DNA from: Candidatus Omnitrophota bacterium
GTDB lineage: Bacteria > Omnitrophota > Gorgyraeia > Duberdicusellales > 4484-171
Length of the DNA stretch: 44,176 nucleotides
Assembly (NCBI GenBank): GCA_018826075.1
Contig: JAHKAJ010000019.1
Span: 1 to 44,176 of the forward strand
Direction of reading: 5' to 3'
Position 1 is the first letter of the stretch. Each line of letters begins with the position of its first letter. The translations under genes and the position numbers were made by a program. The notes beneath the pieces were generated by a model, which was not told the DNA's origin, did not search any database, and saw only the letters and a list, made by a program, of their open reading frames with translations. Positions 24,464-32,313 of the stretch are shown piece after piece.

Positions 24464-25506
24464 CCTCAATAAAATTTAAAAATAAGCGCTTGTTTTATCT
24501 TGACCAGACCCAGCTGCCGTTAAAAGAAGTTTGGAAAGAATGCCGTAACCTCAAAGACGGTTTTAAAGCGATCAAATTGTTAGAGGTGAGGGGAGCTCCT
24601 TTAATCGGAGTTTTTGCCGCTTATTGCATAGCAATCAATCTCAAGCAGCTTTCCGGAAAAAAAGAGATTTTCCTAAGCCAACTTGCTGAATCTTTAAGAC
24701 AGCTTGGATCTGCCCGGCCGACAGCAGTTAATCTTTTTTGGGCTCTAAGGCGGATTAAACAGGCAGCTAATAAAGCCAAGGCCAAAGATGTTTCTTTTAT
24801 CAGGCAGGTAGTATTGAGGGAGGCTTGCTCGATTCACAAAGAAGATGTTTTGCTTTGCCGCCGGATGGCTGATCAAGGAGTAGGGTTGATTAAAAAAGGA
24901 GATCGGATCCTGACCCATTGCAACACCGGGTCTTTGGCTACCTCCGGAGAAGGCACGGCTTTAGCGGTGATTTTTGCCGCGGCTAAAAAATACCGTAATC
25001 ATCTGTTGGTTTATGCTGATGAAACCCGGCCGCTGCTTCAAGGAGCCCGCTTGACTGCCTGGGAGTTGTTTAAGAAAAAGATACCCTCAAAGGTGATCTG
25101 TGATAATACGGCTTCAAGTTTAATGGCGGCCCGAGGAATCGATAAAGTTTTTTTAGGCGCTGACCGGATCGCCGCAAACGGCGATGCTGCCAATAAGATC
25201 GGTACTTACGGCGTAGCTATCGCTGCTAAATATCACAAGATCCCTTTTTATGTAGTGGCTCCTTTTTCCACTTTTGATCTATCACTTAGAAGTGGTAAAG
25301 AGATACCGATTGAACAACGTAACCCTGATGAAGTAAGAAAGATCATGAATAAAATCGAGGTAGCTCCGGGTGAGGCCAAAGTCTACAACCCGGCCTTTGA
25401 CGTAACTCCCAATGAGCTGATCACGGCGATAGTCAGCGACAGAGGCATCATCCGTCCGCCTTATAAAAAGAATATCAAGAAAGTAATCGGGACACATCCC
25501 ATTTAA
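24460..25506 (+). CDS. mtnA: Methylthioribose-1-phosphate isomerase
   Basis: Interconverts 5-methylthioribose-1-phosphate and 5-methylthioribulose-1-phosphate, a step of methionine salvage or a related 5'-deoxyribose shunt. 348 residues: VRGAPLIGVFAAY, ILTHCNTGSLATSGEGTAL with the catalytic Cys, YADETRPLLQGARLTAWEL, and DKVFLGADRIAANGDAANKI with the catalytic Asp. The Cys-in-HCNTGS pattern separates MtnA from eIF2B subunits. No other salvage genes are in the window. The last residues GTHPI and the stop codon are encoded by the left arm of the inverted-repeat element at 25488. Confidence 0.92.
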   Translation: MTSIKFKNKRLFYLDQTQLPLKEVWKECRNLKDGFKAIKLLEVRGAPLIGVFAAYCIAINLKQLSGKKEIFLSQLAESLRQLGSARPTAVNLFWALRRIKQAANKAKAKDVSFIRQVVLREACSIHKEDVLLCRRMADQGVGLIKKGDRILTHCNTGSLATSGEGTALAVIFAAAKKYRNHLLVYADETRPLLQGARLTAWELFKKKIPSKVICDNTASSLMAARGIDKVFLGADRIAANGDAANKIGTYGVAIAAKYHKIPFYVVAPFSTFDLSLRSGKEIPIEQRNPDEVRKIMNKIEVAPGEAKVYNPAFDVTPNELITAIVSDRGIIRPPYKKNIKKVIGTHPI

Positions 25507-25608
25507 ATGGGGTTTGCTTTTATTAAGTTATTTTAAGACAAGCTATGATGTAAAAGTAGTTTTAATTTGTTAAACAGGGTAATGATTTTTTAAATGGGAT
25601 GTGTCCCG
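25488..25608 (+). mobile_element. Small inverted-repeat element between mtnA and thiL (MITE-like, GGGACA ends)
   Basis: A perfect 20-bp inverted repeat bounds an 81-bp A/T-rich centre: CGGGACACATCCCATTTAAA at 25488-25507 and its reverse complement at 25589-25608. It has no open reading frame of its own. The left arm contains the last codons and the TAA of mtnA, and the right arm contains an ATG in frame with thiL. A related but longer element is at 38327-38507. It carries no transposase, so it would be moved in trans. A palindromic CCCATTTAAATGGG sits at the inner end of the left arm. Confidence 0.8.
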
Positions 25609-25610
25609 AA

Positions 25611-26459
25611 ATGACCGAACTTAGCTGGGTGGATTATTTAAAAAGAAGAACTGGTAAGAGTCCTGATGTTTTAACCGGGATCGGTGATGACTGCGCCTGG
25701 GTTAGACTGGGCAGAGAGAAGTTTTTGCTTAAAAGCGATTTATTCATTGAGGACGTTCACTTTAAGCTTAAAAATACCAGTTTTGAAGTTATCGGCCAGA
25801 GGGCAGTGGCCAGAGTTTTATCGGATTTTGCTGCCTGTGGAGGCTGGCCTAAGTTTATCGGGATATCTTTAGGCTTACCCGGCCATCTAAATAAAAAAAA
25901 CCTCAAGCTGATTTTAAGCGGTGTTCTTAAGCTGGCTAAGCAATATAAGTTTTCTTTAGTCGGCGGCGATACTTCAAAAAGCAGCCGTTTATTTTTAGAT
26001 GTTTGGGGCCTGGGAACAGTCGATAAATTTATTGCCCGGGATAAAGCTAAAACCGGAGACTATATTTTTGTTACCGGCCAGCTGGGCAACAAACCTTTTA
26101 ATCAGCCGTTCAGGCCTAGGTTGGAGGAGGCTAAGATTTTAGCCAAAAATTTTAAACTTACTTCGATGATCGATATTTCCGATGGCTTTATTATTGACCT
26201 TTGCCGGATCCTGGCTTTAAGCCGAAAAGGTGCCTGTGTTGCTTTTGCCGATGTGCCGGTTACCGGGGGCAGGAAAGATCTATACCGTGGCGAAGACTAT
26301 GAACTGATATTTACGGTTAGCCCTTCTGACAAAAAATTAACTTTTCTAAAGAAAAAGTTTTACTGTGTTGGCAGGATAATGCCGGAAAGCTTTGGCTGTA
26401 AAATAAAAAAAGGCAATAAGTTATCTAAGATCGCTTTGAAGGGTTACCAACATTTTTAA
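25611..26459 (+). CDS. thiL: Thiamine-monophosphate kinase
   Basis: Last step of thiamine diphosphate synthesis: phosphorylates TMP with ATP. The 282-residue protein shows GIGDDCAWV (usual GDDAAV), LKSDLFIEDVHF, GQRAVARVLSDFAACGGWP, LVGGDTSKSSRL, DYIFVTGQLG, SMIDISDGFIIDL and YRGEDYELIFTV. It is somewhat shorter than most ThiL. The start is uncertain: ATG at 25611 gives MTELSWVDYL, while ATG at 25599 adds MCPE encoded by the inverted-repeat arm. No clear ribosome site is visible before either, and no thiamine riboswitch is seen. Confidence 0.87.
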   Translation: MTELSWVDYLKRRTGKSPDVLTGIGDDCAWVRLGREKFLLKSDLFIEDVHFKLKNTSFEVIGQRAVARVLSDFAACGGWPKFIGISLGLPGHLNKKNLKLILSGVLKLAKQYKFSLVGGDTSKSSRLFLDVWGLGTVDKFIARDKAKTGDYIFVTGQLGNKPFNQPFRPRLEEAKILAKNFKLTSMIDISDGFIIDLCRILALSRKGACVAFADVPVTGGRKDLYRGEDYELIFTVSPSDKKLTFLKKKFYCVGRIMPESFGCKIKKGNKLSKIALKGYQHF

Positions 26460-26464
26460 TCTCA

Positions 26465-26959
26465 ATGAAAAAGGATAAAGTATTAAAGTTAGACAGCAGT
26501 TCAACTGCCGAAACCATAAAATATGGCCAGCTGTTTTCTAAACTGATAACCGGCGCTGAGGTAGTGGTGTTAGCTGGAGCTTTAGGCGGTGGTAAAACCA
26601 CTTTTGCCAAAGGCTTAGTCAAGGGCCTGGGCTATCGGGGAAGAGTTTTAAGCCCGACCTTTACCTTGATCCGCCAGTACTCGGCTAAACGGCTAAAAGT
26701 TTATCACGCGGACCTTTACCGTTTGAATAAAACCGCTGCTGATGATTTAGGTTTTGAAGAGTTTTTTTACTCTAAAAAATCTTTGACTCTTATTGAATGG
26801 GGTGACAAGATAGTCAAAGAGCTCCCCAGTTATCTGGAAGTGAAATTTGCTTACTTAGGAACTAACCGGCGTAGACTATCGTTTTCGGCAGTAGGTTGTG
26901 GCCGGGAAAAAATTTTGGAAATAAAAAAGGTTTTTAAAAATGAACTTATTAGCCGTTGA
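26465..26959 (+). CDS. tsaE: tRNA threonylcarbamoyladenosine ATPase TsaE
   Basis: P-loop protein of the t6A tRNA-modification complex. 164 residues with Walker A ALGGGKTTFAKGL, SPTFTLIRQY, YHADLYRL and TLIEWGDKI, all typical of TsaE. It starts six bases after thiL and its 3' end overlaps tsaB by 20 bp. The partner TsaB follows; TsaD and TsaC are not in the window. Confidence 0.94.
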   Translation: MKKDKVLKLDSSSTAETIKYGQLFSKLITGAEVVVLAGALGGGKTTFAKGLVKGLGYRGRVLSPTFTLIRQYSAKRLKVYHADLYRLNKTAADDLGFEEFFYSKKSLTLIEWGDKIVKELPSYLEVKFAYLGTNRRRLSFSAVGCGREKILEIKKVFKNELISR

Positions 26960-27608
26960 GGCAAGCTCGGAGAATATATCGCTTTGCATAAAATACCGGG
27001 GTAAGGTTATTTCTGATTTTAACCGCAAGATCCAGTTTGGGGCATCTTTGCTTATCCAGCAAATCGATTGGGAGTTAAGAAAAAACCGTATAAAGCTTAA
27101 AGAAATAGATGCTTTTGTGGTCGGACAGGGCCCGGGCTCGTTTACCGGCTTGCGGATATCTTTTAGTTTGATCAAGGCTTTTATGCTGGCAACTCAAAAA
27201 CCGGCGATAATGGTAGGCAGTTTTTTTTCCTGCGCTGAAAGGTTAAAAAAGGATTCTAATAAAATAGCGGTAATCTCTGATGCCCGGCGTAATCTGATTT
27301 ACGCAGCTTCATTTAAGGTTAAAGATGGTGCTCTTAAAAAAGAAGCTAAAGAAAAACTCTGTTTGTTGGAAGAGTTTATCAGCACCAAAAAAGATTATTT
27401 ATTTGTAAGTTATGACCGTAACTTAAGAGATAAAAGTTTAGTTTTAGAGCCAAAACTTAATTTTTATTCTAAGGATATTTATCCTTCGGCCGGCCATTTG
27501 CTCCTTCAGGCTGAATTGTGTTATAATAAAGGTAATTTTACTCCGATTGAAAAGTTAAAACCTTTATATTTACACCCGAAAACATGCCAAATCCGGAAAA
27601 ATAAATAA
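26940..27608 (+). CDS. tsaB: tRNA threonylcarbamoyladenosine protein TsaB
   Basis: Scaffold partner of TsaD in t6A synthesis. 222 residues: LLAVEASSENISLCI at the start (usually LAIDTS), VVGQGPGSFTGLRISFSLIKA at the core (positions about 60-82), and the later ASHK-fold pieces. The family ATP-binding metal ligands are largely absent, as expected for TsaB. It overlaps tsaE. Confidence 0.92.
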   Translation: MNLLAVEASSENISLCIKYRGKVISDFNRKIQFGASLLIQQIDWELRKNRIKLKEIDAFVVGQGPGSFTGLRISFSLIKAFMLATQKPAIMVGSFFSCAERLKKDSNKIAVISDARRNLIYAASFKVKDGALKKEAKEKLCLLEEFISTKKDYLFVSYDRNLRDKSLVLEPKLNFYSKDIYPSAGHLLLQAELCYNKGNFTPIEKLKPLYLHPKTCQIRKNK

Positions 27609-27618
27609 AAATAGTTTT

Positions 27619-28725
27619 ATGTATAGACCATTATGGATAGAAGTCAATCTAAAAGCCTTAGGGGGTAATTTTAAGGCCATTCGTAGTTATCTCGGCCGTA
27701 AGGTCGAGGTCGTGGCTACTATCAAGCAGTCGGCTTACGGCCACGGGCTTATTCCGGTAGCTAAAAAACTAGTTGAGTCAGGGGCTGATATTTTTGGTGT
27801 AGGAAGCCTTGAAGAGGCGATAACTTTACGTAAGGCCGGGATCTCGGCTTCGATAATCATTCTTAGCGCGGTGCCGGATAGTTTTTGCGATTTACTTATT
27901 GAGCATAAACTTATCCCGACCATAATTGATATAAAGTTTGCTAAAAGGTTAAACCAGCAAGCTAAAAAAAGAAATTGCCGGATACCCGGACATGTAAAGA
28001 TCGACACTGGCATGGGCCGCTTAGGCCTGGATTATAAGGATGCCGGTGTTTTTATCCGGGAATTATCCCAGTTTAAAAATATTAATTTAGAAGGTATTTA
28101 CACTCATTTTCCGGCTGCTGACAGTGACCCCAGTTTCACCCAATATCAGATAGAAGTTTTCAATCAGTTTATCAACCAGCTTAAACTTCAGGGTTTTGAG
28201 TTTAAATTCCGGCATTGTGCTAACAGCAGCGGTTTATTGAGTTACCGTGATTCTCATTTTAATATGGTCAGGCCGGGTTTGATCCTTTATGGGGTTAAGC
28301 CCGAAACTGAAATCGATATCGGGATCAAGCCGGTATTATCTTTGAAATCAAAGGTTATTTTTACTAAAAAAGTTAAAAAGGGAGCTGGAGTAAGCTACGG
28401 AAGGACTTATATTGCTAAAACCAGCCGTCATATTGCTACGGTAGCAGTTGGCTATGCTGACGGCTACCCTTGGGCTTTGTCTAACCGGGCTAAAGTCTTG
28501 ATCAAGGGTAAATTTTTCGATGTAGCCGGCAGAGTCTGTATGGACCACATCATGATCGATTTAAAAAATCGAGGCGATATCAAAGCCGGAGAAGAAGTTA
28601 TTTTATTAGGAGAAAGTAAGGGTAAGTCTATATCTTGCGAGGATCTCGCTCAGTGGTCCGAAACCATTCCTTATGAAATCTTGACCCGCCTTTCAGTCAA
28701 CATCCCCCGGATTCACATTAATTAA
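27619..28725 (+). CDS. alr: Alanine racemase
   Basis: Makes D-alanine for peptidoglycan, PLP-dependent. 368 residues. The PLP lysine is Lys36 in TIKQSAYGHGL, with the usual KANAYGHG changed to KQSAYGHG. VKIDTGMGRLG, the catalytic Tyr in GVSYGRTYIAK, AVGYADGYPW and VCMDHIMIDL follow. The start is the ATG at 27619. Its TAA is part of TTAATTAA, which also ends the convergent pseudopilin gene. Confidence 0.95.
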   Translation: MYRPLWIEVNLKALGGNFKAIRSYLGRKVEVVATIKQSAYGHGLIPVAKKLVESGADIFGVGSLEEAITLRKAGISASIIILSAVPDSFCDLLIEHKLIPTIIDIKFAKRLNQQAKKRNCRIPGHVKIDTGMGRLGLDYKDAGVFIRELSQFKNINLEGIYTHFPAADSDPSFTQYQIEVFNQFINQLKLQGFEFKFRHCANSSGLLSYRDSHFNMVRPGLILYGVKPETEIDIGIKPVLSLKSKVIFTKKVKKGAGVSYGRTYIAKTSRHIATVAVGYADGYPWALSNRAKVLIKGKFFDVAGRVCMDHIMIDLKNRGDIKAGEEVILLGESKGKSISCEDLAQWSETIPYEILTRLSVNIPRIHIN

Positions 28726-29302
28726 CAGTCATCTGGACGATAATGTCATCACAGGTATACGATGCCCTGTCTTTTCCCCAGGAGTGTAATACCGGTGGAA
28801 CGCAGGTGAGATTTCCGCCGCAGGCTTGTTTGCATTCTTCTTGTATCGAAAAAGAGCCGATGGGCTGGCAGGTTTCTACTTGAGGGTGAGTTATTGCGTT
28901 ACAAAAAGCATAGTCGCTGTCATAGACGTAGGCTGACTGCCAAGGATCTAAACCGGTGCCTTCAATATAAGGCCCATCCCAAGCATCAACTGCTGTTTGG
29001 GTCCATTGGCAGCCCCAAAACGGCGCTGCTTCGACTTCTGGCTTGGTAAGCAAACCGGCTTCTGGCCAGGTAACTAAGATTTCAAGTTCCCCTGTTCTAA
29101 AAGGTGGGCAGCCCCGGATGACTTTTTGAGTATCAATATATAAGGTAGTAATACCTGAAACTATAGATTTTAAATCAGCCACAGTTTTAGCTACCTTGGC
29201 TTTTTCAATTGCCTTAAAAGCATTGGGAGCAATGATTGCAGCCAGTATGGCGATGATGGCAATGACTACAATTAATTCGATCAAAGTAAAACTTTTTTTC
29301 AT
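28718..29302 (-). CDS. Type II/IV pseudopilin (GspG-like), paralogue 1
   Basis: Secreted pilin-like protein, 194 residues. It starts with the prepilin signal MKKS then FTLIELIVVIAIIAILAAI: the residue before the cleavage is Ser, not the usual Gly. A helix with IEKAKVAKTVADLKS follows. The C-terminal half has WDGPYIEGTGLDPWQSAYVY, close to the GspG major pseudopilin pattern, and several Cys (CPP, CNA, CQP, CKQACGG, CVPP, CDD) that may form disulfides. Its first 46 residues nearly match those of the pseudopilin at 37672. No secretion-system genes are adjacent, so prepilin peptidase and platform must be elsewhere. It is convergent with alr with an 8-bp overlap. Confidence 0.88.
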   Translation of the reverse strand: MKKSFTLIELIVVIAIIAILAAIIAPNAFKAIEKAKVAKTVADLKSIVSGITTLYIDTQKVIRGCPPFRTGELEILVTWPEAGLLTKPEVEAAPFWGCQWTQTAVDAWDGPYIEGTGLDPWQSAYVYDSDYAFCNAITHPQVETCQPIGSFSIQEECKQACGGNLTCVPPVLHSWGKDRASYTCDDIIVQMTVN

Positions 29303-29311
29303 ATCGAAATA

Positions 29312-29341
29312 ATTATATCATAATAGGTGGCTATCAAGCAA
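29312..29341 (-). promoter_or_regulatory. Predicted promoter of pseudopilin 1 (extended -10)
   Basis: On the minus strand, TTGCTT at 29341-29336, 18 bp, then TGATATAAT with TATAAT at 29317-29312, an extended -10 box. Nine bases separate it from the ATG, so a leaderless or near-leaderless transcript is predicted, and no Shine-Dalgarno is visible. It lies in the short gap before the lptG stop codon. Confidence 0.6.
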
Positions 29342-29343
29342 AT

Positions 29344-30429
29344 TCAGCGAATCAGGGCCAGGCCGGTGATGCCGATAGTTAGAAAGAAAAGCGGAGCCAT
29401 CCAGGGGCTTAAGAAAGCTAGGATGATTCCTGATTTACCCAAGGCAATACTGAAAGAGGCAATGAAGTAATAGATAAACCCGAAGATAAAACCTACCCCC
29501 AGGGAAGTCAACCCGACTTTGCGTTTTTTGATCTCCAGGGCAAAAGGTAAGATTCCGATAATCAGAAAGAAGTGTGAGAAGGGGTCAGCTAATTTCTGGT
29601 TATACTGGATGATCATTTCTTTAAGCTTTTCCTGCGAACCGATTTTCTTTAACTGCCGGATTTCTCTCTTTAAGTCTTTAAGCGGCCTGAACTCCAAAAG
29701 GATACTTTTTTTAAGCAAAAGCTCTTGGGGGTTTTCAGCCAGGGCAATTTCTTTCTTGGCCAGGGTTTGGCTGTCAATTCGCAAGCCGTTTTTATCAAAA
29801 AGGTTTTCTTTAACCAAGTTGGCTACCCACTTCTGATCCTGGTAAGTGATATCTTTACAGATCATTTCTTTTATAAAGTTACCGTGCTCATCTTCCTGGA
29901 AAATAGCCACATCAGTCAAGGTTTTTTCCTTGGGCGAGAATTCCAGGGCAAAAAAGATAAGGTTTCCCGAAGCGAATTTAAAATTTCGTTCCAGGGAAGA
30001 TTCTTCGAGGTTCTTTTTTATAAATCTCCTTTTGATCTCTTCAACTTTTTTCTGGGAATTGATCAGGACTTCTTCCTGAAGGTAAAAGCCAAGAAAAGAT
30101 ATTATCAGTGAAAAGAGTATCAAGGGCATAGACAGGGCTATGATACTGACTCCGGCCGAACGCATGCCCACGATCTCATTAGAACGGTTAAGTTCACCCA
30201 GGGTATAAAGCATGCTGATCAGAATGGCAAAGGGGCTTACCCATTTAAAGATCCAGGGGATCATCCCCAGGTAATAACGGGCTAGGATAAGCGGGGGAGT
30301 TTTTGATTTTAAGATATCGCTGAGATTAGAAAAAGTGTCAACCAGAAAAAACAGGCCGATAAATATCGCCAGGACAAAGAAATATCCCAGGGCTGCATTT
30401 TTTAAGGTGTATCTATCGAGAATTCGCAT
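29344..30429 (-). CDS. lptG: LPS export ABC permease LptG
   Basis: Inner-membrane permease of the LptBFGCA lipopolysaccharide exporter, 361 residues. The N-terminal ILDRYTLKNAALGYFFVLA is the family start. There are about three TM helices in the first 130 residues and three at the C-terminus, with a periplasmic jellyroll-like domain between. The family motif RSNEIVGMRSAGVSI is present. It overlaps lptF by 17 bp. LptB and LptC are not in the window. Its presence supports an outer membrane with LPS. Confidence 0.93.
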   Translation of the reverse strand: MRILDRYTLKNAALGYFFVLAIFIGLFFLVDTFSNLSDILKSKTPPLILARYYLGMIPWIFKWVSPFAILISMLYTLGELNRSNEIVGMRSAGVSIIALSMPLILFSLIISFLGFYLQEEVLINSQKKVEEIKRRFIKKNLEESSLERNFKFASGNLIFFALEFSPKEKTLTDVAIFQEDEHGNFIKEMICKDITYQDQKWVANLVKENLFDKNGLRIDSQTLAKKEIALAENPQELLLKKSILLEFRPLKDLKREIRQLKKIGSQEKLKEMIIQYNQKLADPFSHFFLIIGILPFALEIKKRKVGLTSLGVGFIFGFIYYFIASFSIALGKSGIILAFLSPWMAPLFFLTIGITGLALIR

Positions 30430-31498
30430 GTTTATAGATAAGGAAACTGCCCAAAAGCAAAACTATAACATTAGATAGCCAGGTGCCGACTATCGGGCCT
30501 ACAATTTGACGTTCGATTAAGGCTTTTCCCAGTATGTAGAGCAGGTAATAGGTAAGAGCGCCCAAGCAGGCGATACCGAAATTTATCGATTTTTCACGGT
30601 GACGCACGATCAGGGAGACTCCGAAACCTAAAATGCTGAAGGCAAAAATAGAGAAGGAAAGATTTATTCGTTCGTTGAGTTCGGTTACAAAATCGCGGGC
30701 ATCTATTCCTCTTTGTTTGAATTGATTGATTTTTGCCAGAAGTTCTTTCATCTCCATATCCGAAGGCTTTTTCTCAACCCGGGCTTCTTTTTCCTTTTCA
30801 ATGGGAATATTTTTAAAGAAGATCTTAAAGTTTCCCCGGACATCGCGTTTTCCGGCCGGGTCGATATCATGGTAATAAACATCTTCCAACTTCATCTTTA
30901 GGATGTCGCCTTCAACGATGAACTCACCCTGCTTGGCTACGATCATAGTAGTAGCTTTTTTATCTTCACCGAGCATATAGATGATGACGTTTTTTAATTT
31001 ATTTTCCTGTTTGTCCGATACGTAAATGACGTGATTCTCAAAATGTTCGAGGAATACCCCCGGCTCGATAAAAGCCGATATGTTTTTCATCAGTATTTTT
31101 TTTACGCTGTGGTAACGGTAAGTAAGCCCGGGGATGACTTTGTCATTGAGGATAAATAAAAGCAGGGCAAAAATGACTCCGATCAGGATAAAGATGTGGA
31201 GGATCTTAAAAGTCGAGACCCCGGCCACCCGCATGGCGATTATCTCATTATCGGCGATCAGCCGGCCCATCGACAAAAGTACGCCCATGAAAAACGACAG
31301 GGGTAGGGTGTAACGTAACAGCGGAGGGAAGGCAAAGGAAAGCAGTTTAAAGGCATCGCCGATATTAATGCCTTTACGCACGATCATATCCGAGACATCG
31401 ATCAATTTTCCCATCAGCAGGACGCTGCTTAAGATCAGGAAGGAAAAAATGAATACGCTAAAAAAATCTTTGAGGATGTAGTTACGGATTATTTTCAT
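30413..31498 (-). CDS. lptF: LPS export ABC permease LptF
   Basis: Partner permease of LptG, 361 residues, with the same plan: MKIIRNYILKDFFSVFIFSF start, TM helices, IADNEIIAMRVAGVSTFKIL motif, a periplasmic domain from about 125 to 255, and three C-terminal helices (SIFAFSILGFGVSLIVRHRE). The segment EKEKEARVEKKPSDMEMKEL is a charged linker before the last helices. The start is five bases from the comF stop, so it is in the comF operon. Confidence 0.93.
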   Translation of the reverse strand: MKIIRNYILKDFFSVFIFSFLILSSVLLMGKLIDVSDMIVRKGINIGDAFKLLSFAFPPLLRYTLPLSFFMGVLLSMGRLIADNEIIAMRVAGVSTFKILHIFILIGVIFALLLFILNDKVIPGLTYRYHSVKKILMKNISAFIEPGVFLEHFENHVIYVSDKQENKLKNVIIYMLGEDKKATTMIVAKQGEFIVEGDILKMKLEDVYYHDIDPAGKRDVRGNFKIFFKNIPIEKEKEARVEKKPSDMEMKELLAKINQFKQRGIDARDFVTELNERINLSFSIFAFSILGFGVSLIVRHREKSINFGIACLGALTYYLLYILGKALIERQIVGPIVGTWLSNVIVLLLGSFLIYKHANSR

Positions 31499-31503
31499 AG
31501 TTT

Positions 31504-32217
31504 TTAGCCGCCAATAGTTTTAGCTAAAGTTAATACCGTGATTGAGCCTGCTCCTTTTTCTTTTAAGCTTTGTGCGCAGGCAGCCACCGTTGCCCCGGTA
31601 GTAAAAATATCATCAATTAAAAGAAGGTTTAAGCTTTTTACCGTTTCAGCGGCAATAAACATTTTTTGGGTATTTTCCTGCCGTTTAGCTCTCGACAGTT
31701 TCACCTGGTTTGGCCTAAACTCAGCAACCCTTATTATATCATTTCTTAAGGGGATTTTAAAATGATTTGATAGAAATCCTGCTAGGATCTCAGCCTGGTT
31801 GTAGCCACGGGTTTTTAGCCGATGGGGGTGCATTGGGACAGCGATTAAACAATCATAGCTTTGTTTTGAGAAACCGATATTAATGAAATGCTGAATCATT
31901 AACCGGCTTAAAAATCCGCCCAGATAATCGCAATGCTGGTATTTAAATAAACCGATCAAACTGCTTAAGGGTTCCTGATATTTAGCAGCGCTGATGACCT
32001 TTTGGTAGTGAACTGGCTTTTCCCGGCAGGCTTTACAGGTATTATCGTCGGCTTCCGCGATCGGCTGGGAACAACACAGGCAAAGCGGCGGTTTTAAGAA
32101 ACTTATTTTCTCTTGGCAGTTATTACAAAGAATGCTGGATTCGATTTTTTTCTGGCAGGAAAAACAGGTCAGAGGGAACAACAGATCCCGAAAGGCTTTC
32201 AGGTATTTTTTGAACAT
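31504..32217 (-). CDS. ComF-family phosphoribosyltransferase-like protein
   Basis: ComF-type protein, 237 residues, linked in naturally competent bacteria to DNA uptake, of uncertain biochemistry. The N-terminal zinc ribbon has four CxxC pairs (CFSCQ, CNNCQ, CLCCS, CKACR). The PRTase-fold motif is LLLIDDIFTTGATVAACAQ near the C-terminus. The start at 32217 coincides with a promoter whose -10 box ends seven bases upstream. It heads a comF-lptF-lptG transcript. Confidence 0.9.
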   Translation of the reverse strand: MFKKYLKAFRDLLFPLTCFSCQKKIESSILCNNCQEKISFLKPPLCLCCSQPIAEADDNTCKACREKPVHYQKVISAAKYQEPLSSLIGLFKYQHCDYLGGFLSRLMIQHFINIGFSKQSYDCLIAVPMHPHRLKTRGYNQAEILAGFLSNHFKIPLRNDIIRVAEFRPNQVKLSRAKRQENTQKMFIAAETVKSLNLLLIDDIFTTGATVAACAQSLKEKGAGSITVLTLAKTIGG

Positions 32218-32224
32218 ATAGGTA

Positions 32225-32253
32225 ATTGTAAGGTTTTTCCTTTAGAGTTTCAA
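32225..32253 (-). promoter_or_regulatory. Predicted promoter of comF-lptF-lptG
   Basis: Minus strand TTGAAA at 32253-32248, 17 bp, TACAAT at 32230-32225. Seven bases separate it from the comF ATG, so transcription would begin at or within one base of the start codon. It is back-to-back with the kinase promoter; the two -35 boxes are eight bases apart. Confidence 0.65.
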
Positions 32254-32261
32254 CAGTTTAT

Positions 32262-32289
32262 TTGGCTATCTTCTAATTTATAGTATAAT
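32262..32289 (+). promoter_or_regulatory. Predicted promoter of the sensor kinase gene
   Basis: TTGGCT at 32262-32267, 16 bp, TATAAT at 32284-32289. The ATG at 32314 has AGGAAGAGG six bases before it (32299-32307), so unlike comF this gene would have a normal short leader. Confidence 0.55.
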
Positions 32290-32313
32290 ATTAGCTGTAG
32301 GAAGAGGTTGTTG

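Noticed and set aside
25501..25598. Promoter for thiL inside the inverted-repeat element (TATGAT near 25544)
   Set aside because: -35 candidates have spacings of 15 or 24 bp; too weak to call.
25488..25610. Thiamine riboswitch before thiL
   Set aside because: No CUGAGA-type core is visible; the sequence is a terminal inverted-repeat element with an A/T-rich centre.
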